NCBI GenBank assembly: GCA_021776915.1
Contig: JAIQZU010000081.1
Location: 1-64,000, forward strand
DNA length: 64,000 nt
Direction: 5' to 3'
From: Candidatus Scalindua sp.
GTDB lineage: Bacteria; Planctomycetota; Brocadiia; Brocadiales; Scalinduaceae
Positions 25,566 through 35,224 of this stretch are shown piece after piece. The translations under genes and the position numbers were made by a program. The notes beneath the pieces are model-generated. The model saw nothing but the letters and a program-made list of their open reading frames with translations, was not told the DNA's origin and did no database searches. Numbering within the stretch: the stretch's first letter is position 1; every line of letters begins with the position of its first letter.

Positions 25566-28367
25566 CTAAACATCTATCATAATCGGTTCTTTAAAATCTT
25601 TTATCTCTTTTTTGCACAGGTCTAATGTATTAGGATGACAGGTGAACATTATGATCTGATTTTCCCCGGATATCTCATTGAGTAATCTGATTGTTGTCTT
25701 TGCCCTCTGGGGGTCAAAGTTTACCAGAATATCGTCTACTATAAGCGGCAGTGTACCCACCCTGCCGGCGTACTCCTTAATAAAGGCCAATCTCATTGAG
25801 AGATAGAGTTGCTCGGCAGTCCCCCTGCTGAGTGCGTTTACGCTTTTCTGCTGTCCCTCCGGTGTTTCGACTACAAGTTTGTTGCCTTCCGCTTTTTTGA
25901 TTACGTGAATGTATCGTCCATTAGTAATCTTATCAAAATATCGTCCCGCATGTTTAAGGACAGACGGCTGCCTCTCCCTCTCATATACTGTCATGGCTTT
26001 ATTTAATAATTTATGACACAGGGCATTTACAGACCACTCCGAAAGGGCTTCCTGTAATCGTGCTTTGAGGTTTTCCTCTTCGAGTCTTAACCCCCCCAAT
26101 CTTTCATTCTTCTCCAGTTCTGATATTTGATTTTCCTTTGCCCCGATATTCTGTGTTATCCCGGATAGTTGACCCTCCAGTTGTGCAATCTCGCTCTCCA
26201 GTTCCTCGATAGAACCGTCAGTCGTCATTGGGTCAGATTCAGAGGTTACTTCTTCCTTAAACTTTTCAATCTCCGGTGCGCTGCCAATCAGCCTTGCCAG
26301 TTGTATTTCGAGGGTATTTTTCCGCTCCAGCAGGCTATCTCTTTTTTGAACTACATTTGAATACTTCCTGAACTCCTCGGCGTTCCCGGCCCCGCCTTCA
26401 ACTATCAGGGCTTGAATACTGTTTTCTAAATCGCTTATTATATCCTGAATAGTTTTTTCTCTGGTTTCGAGTTCTTTTGTTTTTTCTTCAAGGTGTTCTT
26501 TCTTTTCCTTAAACTCTTTCTGTTTTCTTAATGTATTATCTAATCTATGGATTGACTGAGAAATGTTATCAAGTGATGTTGCTTCCAGGTTACATAGACT
26601 TAAGGCGTCATTTACACGGTCAAGGTATGAACGCGCCCTTTTTTCAACATGCTGCAGTTTTTTTTCTGACTCTTCTTTTTTTCTTATAAGTTCCTTAACT
26701 TTTCTAACCGATTCAATCAGATCGAAAATTCCGTTTCTGTCGAGATCTGTACTAAACCCGTTATCCCGAAGCCAGCCTTGCCATTTCCTGTATGCCTGCC
26801 GGTATTCATCCTTTGCATCGGAGTGTGCTTTTTCTGCTTCTTCGATAGACTGTTTCCTTGTTTCCATGATATCTGACAGCTGCTTTTTTGATTCATCTAA
26901 TGCATCGCTTGCTGATTTATAATAGACGTAATAGAGGGCGGCAATTGCCATAATCCCTATAGATGTGAACAAAATCCCTGAAACCGGCTTATATGTTATC
27001 CAGCAGAATGCTCCTAATAGTATTGCTATTGGTATTCCAAAGATCAGTAAAAATTTTAATTGTTTTACCGGTCTGGTTCTTTCCAGATTACGGGAGAATG
27101 CCTGAAATTCTCTTGAAGACTCTTCTTTGTTCTTTTTCTCCTGCTCAAGGGTGTTCTCCGTCTTCTCAACATTAACCTTAGTATTTGCAATGTCCTCAGT
27201 TAAAATCCTTATATTTTCTGAAGCCTCCTTCCCGACATCAACTGTTTTTACACGGTCTTCGTTCCAATCGCTGCCGATATCAGTAGTTGCGTTTGATACC
27301 TCCGTTTTGAGTGAGGCTGTGTTCGATTTGATTTCATCTTTCCTCTTTATGTTTTCTGCTTCTGCGGAGCGGTCTTCAGCCAGAGATGTAATTATTGCTT
27401 CAGCTTCTAAAACTTTATTATCAATGCATATTGAGTCTTTTTGTGTATTCAGGTTGCTAATATGATTTTTACATTCCTGCAGTTCTTCTCTCCTCTCGGT
27501 TAGTTTTTCTTCAAGCGTGTTCAATCTTCCTGCACCATCTGAAGGAAATTCTTTAATTACAAAGGGCAAAGATGATGTCTGTTTTTCTATCTCGTTCAGT
27601 TCGTTAACATTCTCTCTGCCTGCTTTCAGCTTTGACGCTTTCTCTTTTTCTCTCCTTTTATTATCAATGACATGGGACAGCCTTGTCCGCTCCTGTCTCA
27701 AGGTTTCAATCTCTGCAATTGCTGATTTATATCTTTCCAGGTCTTTTTTTATATCGGATATTTCAGACCTGACCCTTTCGAGTTCTTTTGTTATCCTGGG
27801 AACAATTTGAGCTGTCCCGCCATGTTTATATATTTTATTTTTCTCCTCCTCAACTGTCTTCAATATATCCGGCAGAATAACATCTCCAACTCCAGTGCCT
27901 GCTGAATAGATATGTGCATTTATCTCGTCGTTTTCCAGTAACTCCAACTGCTGCAGTTCTGTCAGGCTGAATGCGAATACGGTCTTGTATATATTTTCAC
28001 TGACACCATGAAGAAGGTTCTGCAGGGCTTTCCTCGCACCTTCACCGGACAATTCAGATCCGCTTCCGTTAAGGATATTTATCTCACCCGTCAGTGTTCG
28101 GCCTGGTTTAAGGGATACAGAAAGATTCTTTTTATCTGTTGTTTCCAGTTCCAGTCTTCCACCATGGAGTCCCCCTGCCAGAGGTTCATAACGGTCAGAG
28201 GCATTCTTCTTTCCAGGAAAGCCAAAGAATATTGTCCTGAGGAAGGACATCATTGTGGTCTTACCTGCTTCGTTTGGACCGAAGAAAAGATTAAACCCTG
28301 GTTCAAAAACAAAGTCCAGGTTGTGAAACTTTCCGTATCCATCTATGTATGCTTTTATAAATCGCAT
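25566..28367 (-). CDS. YhaN-like AAA ATPase of the SMC/Rad50 type
   Basis: 933 residues. The N-terminal Walker A is GPNEAGKTTM (about 30-39) and the C-terminal half holds the ABC signature NALSRGTAEQLYLSMRL and Walker B PLIVDDILVNFD. Between them are two long coiled coils (about 200-420 and 490-760). In the middle, near residue 430-490, are two adjacent hydrophobic stretches (FLLIFGIPIAILLGAFCWIT and a second ending YYVYY), a membrane hairpin as in Bacillus YhaN. Relatives usually act with an Mre11/SbcD-like nuclease (YhaO); none is beside this gene. A role in DNA-end processing or repair at the membrane is inferred. Confidence 0.8.
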   Translation of the reverse strand: MRFIKAYIDGYGKFHNLDFVFEPGFNLFFGPNEAGKTTMMSFLRTIFFGFPGKKNASDRYEPLAGGLHGGRLELETTDKKNLSVSLKPGRTLTGEINILNGSGSELSGEGARKALQNLLHGVSENIYKTVFAFSLTELQQLELLENDEINAHIYSAGTGVGDVILPDILKTVEEEKNKIYKHGGTAQIVPRITKELERVRSEISDIKKDLERYKSAIAEIETLRQERTRLSHVIDNKRREKEKASKLKAGRENVNELNEIEKQTSSLPFVIKEFPSDGAGRLNTLEEKLTERREELQECKNHISNLNTQKDSICIDNKVLEAEAIITSLAEDRSAEAENIKRKDEIKSNTASLKTEVSNATTDIGSDWNEDRVKTVDVGKEASENIRILTEDIANTKVNVEKTENTLEQEKKNKEESSREFQAFSRNLERTRPVKQLKFLLIFGIPIAILLGAFCWITYKPVSGILFTSIGIMAIAALYYVYYKSASDALDESKKQLSDIMETRKQSIEEAEKAHSDAKDEYRQAYRKWQGWLRDNGFSTDLDRNGIFDLIESVRKVKELIRKKEESEKKLQHVEKRARSYLDRVNDALSLCNLEATSLDNISQSIHRLDNTLRKQKEFKEKKEHLEEKTKELETREKTIQDIISDLENSIQALIVEGGAGNAEEFRKYSNVVQKRDSLLERKNTLEIQLARLIGSAPEIEKFKEEVTSESDPMTTDGSIEELESEIAQLEGQLSGITQNIGAKENQISELEKNERLGGLRLEEENLKARLQEALSEWSVNALCHKLLNKAMTVYERERQPSVLKHAGRYFDKITNGRYIHVIKKAEGNKLVVETPEGQQKSVNALSRGTAEQLYLSMRLAFIKEYAGRVGTLPLIVDDILVNFDPQRAKTTIRLLNEISGENQIIMFTCHPNTLDLCKKEIKDFKEPIMIDV

Positions 28368-28380
28368 TTATATCCCTATT

Positions 28381-28432
28381 GACCTCTCTTTCGAGAGGAT
28401 TCCAATTCTGGAATCCTCTCGAAAGAGAGGTC
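28381..28432. repeat. Palindromic repeat family A
   Basis: A perfect 52-bp palindrome (24-base arms, loop ATTC) located in the 5' leader of the YhaN-like gene, 14 bases before its start codon. Confidence 0.9.
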
Positions 28433-28503
28433 TGCTTCCTAACCTTTGTACAAAAAGGGAATGAGAAAAATTTTTCTGAATTCTAAAACAATGGACTTTG
28501 GTG

Positions 28504-28767
28504 TTAATCTACTCTCTCAACTTCAAACACCAGTAATACATCCGGGTCCGGGCAGGCAAATAATCCTTTATTATTATCTTCACCCCACGGCAGAGAGCCT
28601 CCATATCTTAGAATATCAACTACCGGAAACAGGACGTGCATTGCCATAGGACATATCTTACCTCGCTCCGTATCAAAATCATAAGAATCTCCAATATTAT
28701 GTCCCCTATGACAATTCTTCTCTCCTTTTCTTTCCTTTACAGTTATTTTTATCTTTGGTCTGGCCAT
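28504..28767 (-). CDS. TIGR04076-family small protein
   Basis: About 87 residues. The pattern KITVKERKGEKNCHRGHNIGD, then GKICPMAMHVLFPVVDILRYGG, LPWGEDN and FACPDPDVLLVFEVER matches the TIGR04076 family, with its conserved CxxGHxxGD and CPD residues. The function of the family is unknown; the conserved Cys and His suggest metal or redox chemistry. The ATG at 28767 is chosen; GAGGTAG lies about ten bases upstream, and a TTG two codons earlier is also possible. It stands alone, in line with the YhaN-like gene. Confidence 0.8.
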   Translation of the reverse strand: MARPKIKITVKERKGEKNCHRGHNIGDSYDFDTERGKICPMAMHVLFPVVDILRYGGSLPWGEDNNKGLFACPDPDVLLVFEVERVD

Positions 28768-29907
28768 TTTCAAAATCTACCTCATTTATTCCAGTCAAAA
28801 TTATAACTTTGGTAACTCTCTAGCTTACCCATACACTTTAGAATCACTTTTCCCATAATCTAATGCAGTTGTCAATACTTTATTGAAGCCGTATGAACAA
28901 GATAAAGTTACATAAGTCCTGCAATATAGTTAGTTATACCCAGGCATATAATCATGAAAGAAGGCAGTAAATGTTTGTCATTAAGAACATAAAAGAGAGG
29001 CTGATATTTGCTACTTATCGCAATCAGGCATTTTGTCAATATTCAGCCGCTTAATAACTGCAAAACCCACTTGATAACAATTTATACTAAGCCATATAGT
29101 GTGTAATTATAAATACTTACAAATTATAATTTATGCTGCGGCAATCAAAAGTTTTAAGCCTGTCCTGCAATGAAAGCCTATGCCTGGCTGGCGCATATTT
29201 GACAATTTATTTTTCTGATCCTTATCTCTTAATTAGAGAAAAACTAAAAACTATATTTACCTGTTTTAAAATAATAGCAAACACAAAATCGTGAACTGTT
29301 TGCACAAGCCCTTATAATCATAAGTATTACGAATAAGCCATGGATTCTTATATTGAATTTTAGCCTTAACTTTTACTAAATTATTGTTTTTTTTAAATAT
29401 ACATAAATATTTTGGCCCTGATATTGCGCAATTGGGACTATGCTTAAGACTGGGTTATAAGTATTGTGCAATTTGATAAAGAATTCCAATCCAAGGCGAT
29501 CGGCAAGACTTTAAATATGTTTTTGGTCTTGACTACGACTATAGAAAGTACATTGAGTACTCCGTTTTAGTCACGACCTTGTAGTAATCGAAAATCATTC
29601 TAAAGTCTATTTTTCCCCACCAGGAGCCTGATAAGGACATGCCGATATGCCTTGGATTGATAATTTAACTGAATTTTTATTATTCTTTAATCTAAAAAAG
29701 TTCTTGGAATTCTTCCGAAATGAAGCTAACCTTACTTTCGTCCGCCCGGTCGTTGCTGTCTGGCAGACGCGGAATCCAATTTTCATGTTCCATCTGTTTG
29801 TGTAAATTGCAGGTAGAGAGAGTTTTTTTTGGAGCATAAAGGCGAAATATCTTTAATTTAAACTTTGGAAATAAGATTTTAAAATTTTTTGGGGTGGAGG
29901 TAAGAAA
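28768..29907. other. Long intergenic region (about 1.1 kb) without a supported gene
   Basis: No frame here looks coding on either strand. The part near 29710-29765 can be read as NEANLTFVRPVVAVW, which resembles the last residues of a DUF1566 domain, so a relic is possible. The remainder is AT-rich with many poly-A/T runs. The final 60 bases hold the leader of the porin gene, with GGGGTGGAGGT before its ATG. Confidence 0.5.
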
Positions 29908-31467
29908 ATGAATAAATGGAAATTATGTTTGTGGTTGCAGATGTTTGCCGTATTGGCAATCAGCAGCGTCTCTTTTGCGCAAGAATTTGATAGAGATGCG
30001 CTTAAGGCTGAACTCAGAGAGGAATTGAAGGCCGAACTCAAAAAAGAGTTGCTTAGCGAGATTAAAAAGGAGATGAAGGCGGAACTATTAAGTGAGACAA
30101 AGGCTAATGTACAAGAAGCTACACTTGGTTTGAAGGATGTGATGAAGTCTGATTTTAAAGCTGAATTAAGGGCCGAAATCATGGAAGAAACCAGGGGAGA
30201 CATTTCGTCTGAAATAGCAAAAGTTTTAGGCGATACTCCAATCCTTGGTGGTATGTTTAAAGGTGTAACGGTAGGCGGTTTTATTGATACCAATTTTATG
30301 TATAACCTCAGAAACCATGGTGAAGGCTCTCCTAGTGGCTCAGGAGGGGCAGGTGTTGCTAACAATGAGAACGCAACTGCTAATGTAAACTTTATAGGTG
30401 AAAATGATGATAATACATTTGTTCTTGAAAACTTTGCACTCTTTCTGGACAAGAAAGTTACTGATGAAGACCCCATAGGCTGGCAATTCCACACGTATAT
30501 GGGTGAAAAAGCAAAGAGAATTACTTTCCTTGGTGAAGGAGGAGGCCTCACAAATCCTACTGGAGCGCCCACAAATGGGACAGATGACACAGCAAGAAAT
30601 GATATATTTACCATTGCAACTGCAAATATTTCCTGGAATGCACCAGTACTTGGGAAACATGTTAATATTACAATGGGTAAGATGTATACGTGGATCGGCT
30701 ATGAACTGGTAGAGAATATTGGCAATCCGAACTATTCTCACGGAACGGTTTACAACAATGCAATACCCTTCACTCACATGGGTGTCAGCGCTGATGTGTC
30801 TGAATTCCTTCCAAGTAAAAAATTTGGTTTAACCCTTTACTATGTTAACGGATGGGATTCATTTATTGATAATAACGAGGCAAAATCATATGGCGCTTAC
30901 CTTAAGTATAAACCGAATAATGATTTCTTCATCTCCCTGGGAGGCATAATTGGTAATGAAGGTTGGAATGTCCGCTCAGGAGCGGCTATGGGCAGCCAAA
31001 GTAATGTAAGCACTAACAACGGTGGAAACACCATGATGTATGACATTGTTGCCACATACTCATTACCGCAGGTAGACAAACTGAGTTTAGGTTTTAACTG
31101 GGATCATGGTTATGTTGAAGATTTTGTTGGACATGATGCTACTGGAGACGGTCTCATAAACGGTACAAGCGGCGCTCACTGGTGGGCGGCGGTAGGATAC
31201 GTCATGTACGACTTCACCGATGCACAGCAGGGAGCTTTCAGGTACGAGTATTTTGATGACACTGATGGCGCAAAGGCCTTTGGCTATTCAATGTCAACGT
31301 TTACCTATACACAAAACATGAAGGTGAGAGAGCATCTCCTGATCAGACCGGAAATCAGGCATAATAAGTACAATGTGGGCGAAGGTCGTGCGATAGCCCA
31401 TGGAGACAAAGGTAATACTATGGACAGCGAAACTATCCTTGGCATAGGTGCAGAATATATATTCTGA
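29908..31467 (+). CDS. Outer-membrane beta-barrel porin with N-terminal coiled coil
   Basis: 519 residues. A signal peptide (about 1-24, ending SVSFA) is followed by a strongly heptad, Lys/Glu/Leu-rich coiled coil (about 30-85, repeated KAEL and KKEL units). From about residue 110 it becomes a barrel: VTVGGFIDTNFMYNL, many alternating aromatic strands, and the terminal AEYIF ending in Phe as outer-membrane proteins do. The barrel resembles the putative beta-barrel porin-2 (OmpL-like) group. The coiled coil may trimerise the protein or reach to the cell wall. It has a strong site and a long upstream non-coding region, consistent with an abundant, regulated protein. Confidence 0.85.
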   Translation: MNKWKLCLWLQMFAVLAISSVSFAQEFDRDALKAELREELKAELKKELLSEIKKEMKAELLSETKANVQEATLGLKDVMKSDFKAELRAEIMEETRGDISSEIAKVLGDTPILGGMFKGVTVGGFIDTNFMYNLRNHGEGSPSGSGGAGVANNENATANVNFIGENDDNTFVLENFALFLDKKVTDEDPIGWQFHTYMGEKAKRITFLGEGGGLTNPTGAPTNGTDDTARNDIFTIATANISWNAPVLGKHVNITMGKMYTWIGYELVENIGNPNYSHGTVYNNAIPFTHMGVSADVSEFLPSKKFGLTLYYVNGWDSFIDNNEAKSYGAYLKYKPNNDFFISLGGIIGNEGWNVRSGAAMGSQSNVSTNNGGNTMMYDIVATYSLPQVDKLSLGFNWDHGYVEDFVGHDATGDGLINGTSGAHWWAAVGYVMYDFTDAQQGAFRYEYFDDTDGAKAFGYSMSTFTYTQNMKVREHLLIRPEIRHNKYNVGEGRAIAHGDKGNTMDSETILGIGAEYIF

Positions 31468-31486
31468 TGTGTAAATAAGTAGTTAC

Positions 31487-31508
31487 CCCTCGGCAAATTT
31501 GCCGGGGG
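31487..31508 (+). terminator. Terminator-like hairpin after the porin
   Basis: CCCTCGGCAAA and TTTGCCGGGGG form an 11-bp stem with almost no loop, 20 bases after the stop codon, followed by a T-containing tail. Confidence 0.6.
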
Positions 31509-31578
31509 ATTAGGTTTGTTATATGATTGTATGCTGCGCAAAACTGAGCTTAACTCTGCAAATTAGAATTTGTGTAGA

Positions 31579-31620
31579 AGCCCGGGTCAAAACAATTCCT
31601 CCCCCGTTTTGGCCTGGGCT
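31579..31620. terminator. Second hairpin between porin and rtcB
   Basis: AGCCCGGGTCAAAAC and GTTTTGGCCTGGGCT form a 15-bp stem with a few mismatches. It lies in the convergent gap and may terminate rtcB from the other side. Confidence 0.5.
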
Positions 31621-31658
31621 ATTGTGTTTATGGATTCCCCCTTTGAAGGGGGATAATA

Positions 31659-33116
31659 TTACCCCTTTATATTGCCGATAGGTTTGAGTTTTACAACCTT
31701 TTTTGATATGCCTAATGTGTCCATAATTTCAACGACTTCTGATATGTCTTTATATGCAATGCCGGCTTCTTCTGCCAGGCCGGACATTGAGGCGGCCTTA
31801 ACAAGTATACCATCTTTCGCCATAGTCCTTATGAGTTGATCGCCCCTTACCATCTTTTTGGCGGCGCTTCTTGACATGGTTCTGCCTGCGCCATGCATTG
31901 TAGAGCCAAATGTTTCTTCCATTGCTTTTTCAGTACCTGCCAGCAGAAAGGAACCTGTTTGCATTGAACCGCCAACAATAACAGGCTGCCCTACCTCTCG
32001 GTAAATTTCCGGAAGCTCCCTCCTGCCCGGACCAAATGATCTCGTCGAGCCTTTTCTATGAACCAGGACTTCTTTCTCTTTGCCGTCTATCTTATATCTT
32101 TCTACCCTCGCTATATTGTGCGCCACATCATACACTATCTCTATACCGAGTTTCTCAGCATTGGTATCAAATACCTTTGAGAAACTCTCCCTGATCCTGT
32201 GAGTAATTATCTGCCGATTTGCAAAGGCGCTGTTGGCGGCGCAAAGCATGGCCTTGTAATAGTCTGAACCTTCCGGTGATTTAAAGGGTGCACAGGCAAG
32301 CTCCCTGTCCCTGACAGTCATGCCATATTTCTTCATTGCTTTATCGAACACCCTCAGGTAATCCGTAGCAACTTGATGACCAAAACCTCTTGAGCCGCAA
32401 TGCACCATAATGACTATCAGATCTTTCTCCTTAATACCAAAAACCTTTGCAATCTTCTCATCAAAAATATTTTCTGTTGTAACCAATTGGATTTCTAAAT
32501 AGTGATTTCCGGAACCGAGAGTGCCTAACTGATTTATGCCTCTCGATATGGCCTTTTCACTCACCTTTGATGGATCGGCGCCGGGTATATGCCCACCTTC
32601 CTCTATCCTTTGAAGGTCTTGAGGCCAGCCATATCCATTCTCAACGCACCATTCAGCCCCTCTTCTCATTATATCATTAAGTTGTGATACTGAAGCCTTA
32701 ATGACCCCTTTTGAACCTACCCCTGCCGGGACGGCCCGAAAGAGTTTATTAATGAGTTCCGGTAGCCGAGGTTTGACCTCATTTATCTTCAAATCTGTAG
32801 CGATTAATCTCATGCCGCAGTTTATGTCAAACCCGATTCCTCCGGGAGAGATGATACCGTTTTCAGTATCGAAGGCGGCTACACCGCCAATAGGGAATCC
32901 GTACCCCCAATGACCGTCGGGCATACAGAGTGCATATTTCTGGATACCGGGCAGGCATGCAACATTTGTAATCTGCTCAAAAACACCTTTGTCCATATTT
33001 TCAAGTAACACACCGCTTGCATATATTCGTGCCGGTACCCGCATACCCTCCTTCTCAGATTTCGGGATCTCCCATACCCAGTCAGAAACTTTATTTATCT
33101 TCATGTCTGTATTCAT
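31659..33116 (-). CDS. rtcB: RtcB-type RNA-splicing ligase
   Basis: 485 residues from the ATG at 33116. RtcB joins RNA 2',3'-cyclic phosphate (or 3'-phosphate) and 5'-OH ends using GTP and Mn2+. Signatures are present: GGIGFDINCGMRL with the metal-binding Cys, LGSGNHYLEIQ, VHCGSRGFGHQ and HGAGRTMSR with the guanylylated His. An ATG at 33146 would add ten residues that come from the adjoining repeat, so I prefer the internal ATG that begins MNTDMKINKVSDWVWEI. Archease lies upstream on the same strand, and the pair probably repairs damaged or cleaved RNA. Confidence 0.93.
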   Translation of the reverse strand: MNTDMKINKVSDWVWEIPKSEKEGMRVPARIYASGVLLENMDKGVFEQITNVACLPGIQKYALCMPDGHWGYGFPIGGVAAFDTENGIISPGGIGFDINCGMRLIATDLKINEVKPRLPELINKLFRAVPAGVGSKGVIKASVSQLNDIMRRGAEWCVENGYGWPQDLQRIEEGGHIPGADPSKVSEKAISRGINQLGTLGSGNHYLEIQLVTTENIFDEKIAKVFGIKEKDLIVIMVHCGSRGFGHQVATDYLRVFDKAMKKYGMTVRDRELACAPFKSPEGSDYYKAMLCAANSAFANRQIITHRIRESFSKVFDTNAEKLGIEIVYDVAHNIARVERYKIDGKEKEVLVHRKGSTRSFGPGRRELPEIYREVGQPVIVGGSMQTGSFLLAGTEKAMEETFGSTMHGAGRTMSRSAAKKMVRGDQLIRTMAKDGILVKAASMSGLAEEAGIAYKDISEVVEIMDTLGISKKVVKLKPIGNIKG

Positions 33117-33139
33117 TTTATTACCCATAATCAAGTTAG

Positions 33140-33250
33140 GTCGCATCGCGACAAAAGACTATCCTTCGACTCCGCTCACCCGCCTGCCAATCAGTTCGGG
33201 CAGGGGATGACGTCACACTTCTGAACGGAGTCGAAGTGTTATCGTCATTC
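33140..33250. repeat. Repeat family D with nested hairpin (copy 1)
   Basis: The stem TTCGACTCCGCTCA (33165-33178) pairs with TGAACGGAGTCGAA (33222-33235). The loop holds TGACGTCA, as in the other copies, but here an extra hairpin (CCTGCC...GGGCAGG, about 33182-33204) is inserted. It separates archease from rtcB. Confidence 0.85.
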
Positions 33251-33319
33251 ATTGTCCAGCTATTAGTTAATTCAGGAATTCTTCAATTCCTGAATCCCTC
33301 AATTCTTCAATTCCTCCTC

Positions 33320-33754
33320 TCATATGTCTAAAATAAATCTGGCTATCCATTTTCTGTCCTTTTCATACACCTCGAACAGGTGAAAGGTTATTGCCTTTAC
33401 ATCACATCTGAGTTCGTGTCTGGATTGATTAATCTCTTCACCGTAGATTTCAGCATCAAGACAATAATCCTTATCCTTCTTTATCTTTATTTCAAATTTA
33501 CAAAATACCATTACTTCTGAATCTTTCAGGTATATTATTTCGGCAAGCCAGTCAAAAAACAATCCATCTATTTCAGAATTCTCCAGGTGCATAATCTTCT
33601 TTATCTCAGGTTGTACACCACCGGTATCAACCATAACTTCAAAGGTTGCCCTTGCAGCTGCGGAAAACAGTTCCTCAGGAGTGTCTCCACGGGATTCTAT
33701 CGCTACGTCGGCAGTCGCTATATCATCAAGAAAAACAAACTCTTCCATTTCCAA
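33320..33754 (-). CDS. Archease
   Basis: 144 residues. Archease stimulates RtcB, promoting its guanylylation and turnover. The sequence follows the family: EEFVFLDDIATADVAIESRG, GDTPEELFSAAARATFEVM, LFFDWLAEIIYL, and the C-terminal RHELRCDVKAITFHLFEV with conserved acidic and His residues. It is immediately upstream of rtcB, separated only by a repeat element, so both are probably co-transcribed. The assignment is strengthened by this linkage. Confidence 0.92.
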   Translation of the reverse strand: MEMEEFVFLDDIATADVAIESRGDTPEELFSAAARATFEVMVDTGGVQPEIKKIMHLENSEIDGLFFDWLAEIIYLKDSEVMVFCKFEIKIKKDKDYCLDAEIYGEEINQSRHELRCDVKAITFHLFEVYEKDRKWIARFILDI

Positions 33755-33919
33755 ATTATATCAAACCACATAATGTTTTGTAATTGACATTTTTGTGAGT
33801 TGGCGGTTATAATTCGGGTTATTGGCGTTTATTAGTTGATAAATAATTTTAAATTTACGCTTAAATTTTTTGTAATATATACAAATAACGCCATCCATTT
33901 CCCATACCGGGTGATATTC

Positions 33920-35224
33920 TTGGAAGAAGATAATCTATATACACTGTTAATTTACCTGCCTCAAATTCTGTTTATGCTGTTCCTGCTCTGTTTCTCCGCT
34001 TTTTTTTCAGCTACAGAAACCGCCTTTTTTTCATTAACCAGAGAAGAGATTAGCCGGTTTGGCAAAAGCGACTGCAAATCAAAAAAATTGGTATATACAC
34101 TCCTGCAAACACCTAAGAACTTATTAACAACCATTCTACTTGGAAATATGCTGACGAACATCGGTTTCTTTTGTATCTCCTATGGTATCGCCCGGAAAAT
34201 AGCTGTTGCCGGTTCCAATGGAAGTGTCTGGACGGCGGGGATGGTGTGTGTTTTCAGTTTGCTTGCGATTATTATTATGGGAGAAGTAATACCAAAAAAT
34301 ATAGCGGTAAAAATTCCAGATCAATATTCCAGGTGGGCGGCAATGCCTATTTATATTTTCGATAGAATCTTTTTGCCATTTCGTATACCCCTTGCTTCAT
34401 TTATTAATGTAATAAGCAAAATCTTTGGAAAGAGTGAAGACGAGGAGAAGTGTGTAACTATTGATGAATTGAAGATGCTTGTAGAGTTTAGCGAAAAACA
34501 GGGTATCGTCGATAGAGAGGAGCGTTCGATGATACATGGTATTCTGGATTTTAAAAGAGTACAGGTAAAGGAGATAATGCTTCCAAGGGTGGATATGAAT
34601 TTGTACGATATCGCCGACCCGGTAGAGGGGCTTATTGAACTTGCACGTGAAACAAAACATACCAAGTTTCCCATTTATGAAGAAACGACAGATACCATTT
34701 TAGGCATAATACATGCAAAGGATGTCTTTCTTGATCCGAATGTAGAATTAAGGAGTATCTTGAAACCAATTCAATTTGTTCCTGAAACGAAGAGTATTGA
34801 AGGATTGCTACGGCAATTCAGGCGCGAAGGTCGCCAGATAGCCATTGTTGTTGATGAGTATGGTGGTACCGCAGGACTGATTACACTTGAGGATATTATA
34901 GAGGAAATTGTTGGTGAAATTCAGGATGAACATGAAAAGCCCATAGAAACACCAGAAAAGATTGATGAAAATAAATACTTGATTCCCGGTAACTTGAGTA
35001 TTCGCGATTGGTCCGATACTTTTGGCGTAGAGATAGAACCAATGGGAGTTGATACTGTCGGCGGATTTGTCATTACTCTGCTCGAACATATTCCCAAAAA
35101 AGGGGATTCTGTGATATATGAGGATTTTGTTTTTACAATCGAGGGCGTCAGGAAGAGGCGCATTACTTCAATATTGCAGGAAATGAAAGCAAAAGAAGAG
35201 GCGGACGAGGATAAAGATGACTGA
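33920..35224 (+). CDS. CNNM/HlyC-family membrane protein (DUF21, CBS pair, CorC domain)
   Basis: About 434 residues from a TTG at 33920; in-frame codons further upstream (GTG 33911, TTG 33836) are alternatives. Residues about 10-190 are the DUF21 membrane domain with four helices (AFFSATETAFFSLTREEI, VFSLLAIIIMGEVIPKNIAVK). A CBS pair follows (IMLPRVDMNLYDI, VVDEYGGTAGLITLEDIIEEIVGEIQDE), and then the CorC/HlyC C-terminal domain. Relatives export Mg2+ or Na+/Co2+ or confer metal resistance. It overlaps the next gene by eight bases, giving a tandem pair of related proteins. Confidence 0.85.
   Translation: MEEDNLYTLLIYLPQILFMLFLLCFSAFFSATETAFFSLTREEISRFGKSDCKSKKLVYTLLQTPKNLLTTILLGNMLTNIGFFCISYGIARKIAVAGSNGSVWTAGMVCVFSLLAIIIMGEVIPKNIAVKIPDQYSRWAAMPIYIFDRIFLPFRIPLASFINVISKIFGKSEDEEKCVTIDELKMLVEFSEKQGIVDREERSMIHGILDFKRVQVKEIMLPRVDMNLYDIADPVEGLIELARETKHTKFPIYEETTDTILGIIHAKDVFLDPNVELRSILKPIQFVPETKSIEGLLRQFRREGRQIAIVVDEYGGTAGLITLEDIIEEIVGEIQDEHEKPIETPEKIDENKYLIPGNLSIRDWSDTFGVEIEPMGVDTVGGFVITLLEHIPKKGDSVIYEDFVFTIEGVRKRRITSILQEMKAKEEADEDKDD

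Noticed and set aside
28440-28649. 67-codon open frame on the plus strand
   Set aside because: It overlaps the TIGR04076-family gene on the other strand and has no family match.
29690-29770. DUF1566 C-terminal relic (FVRPV) in the gap before the porin
   Set aside because: Only about 15 residues match, with no upstream domain part in any frame; mentioned only as a possibility.
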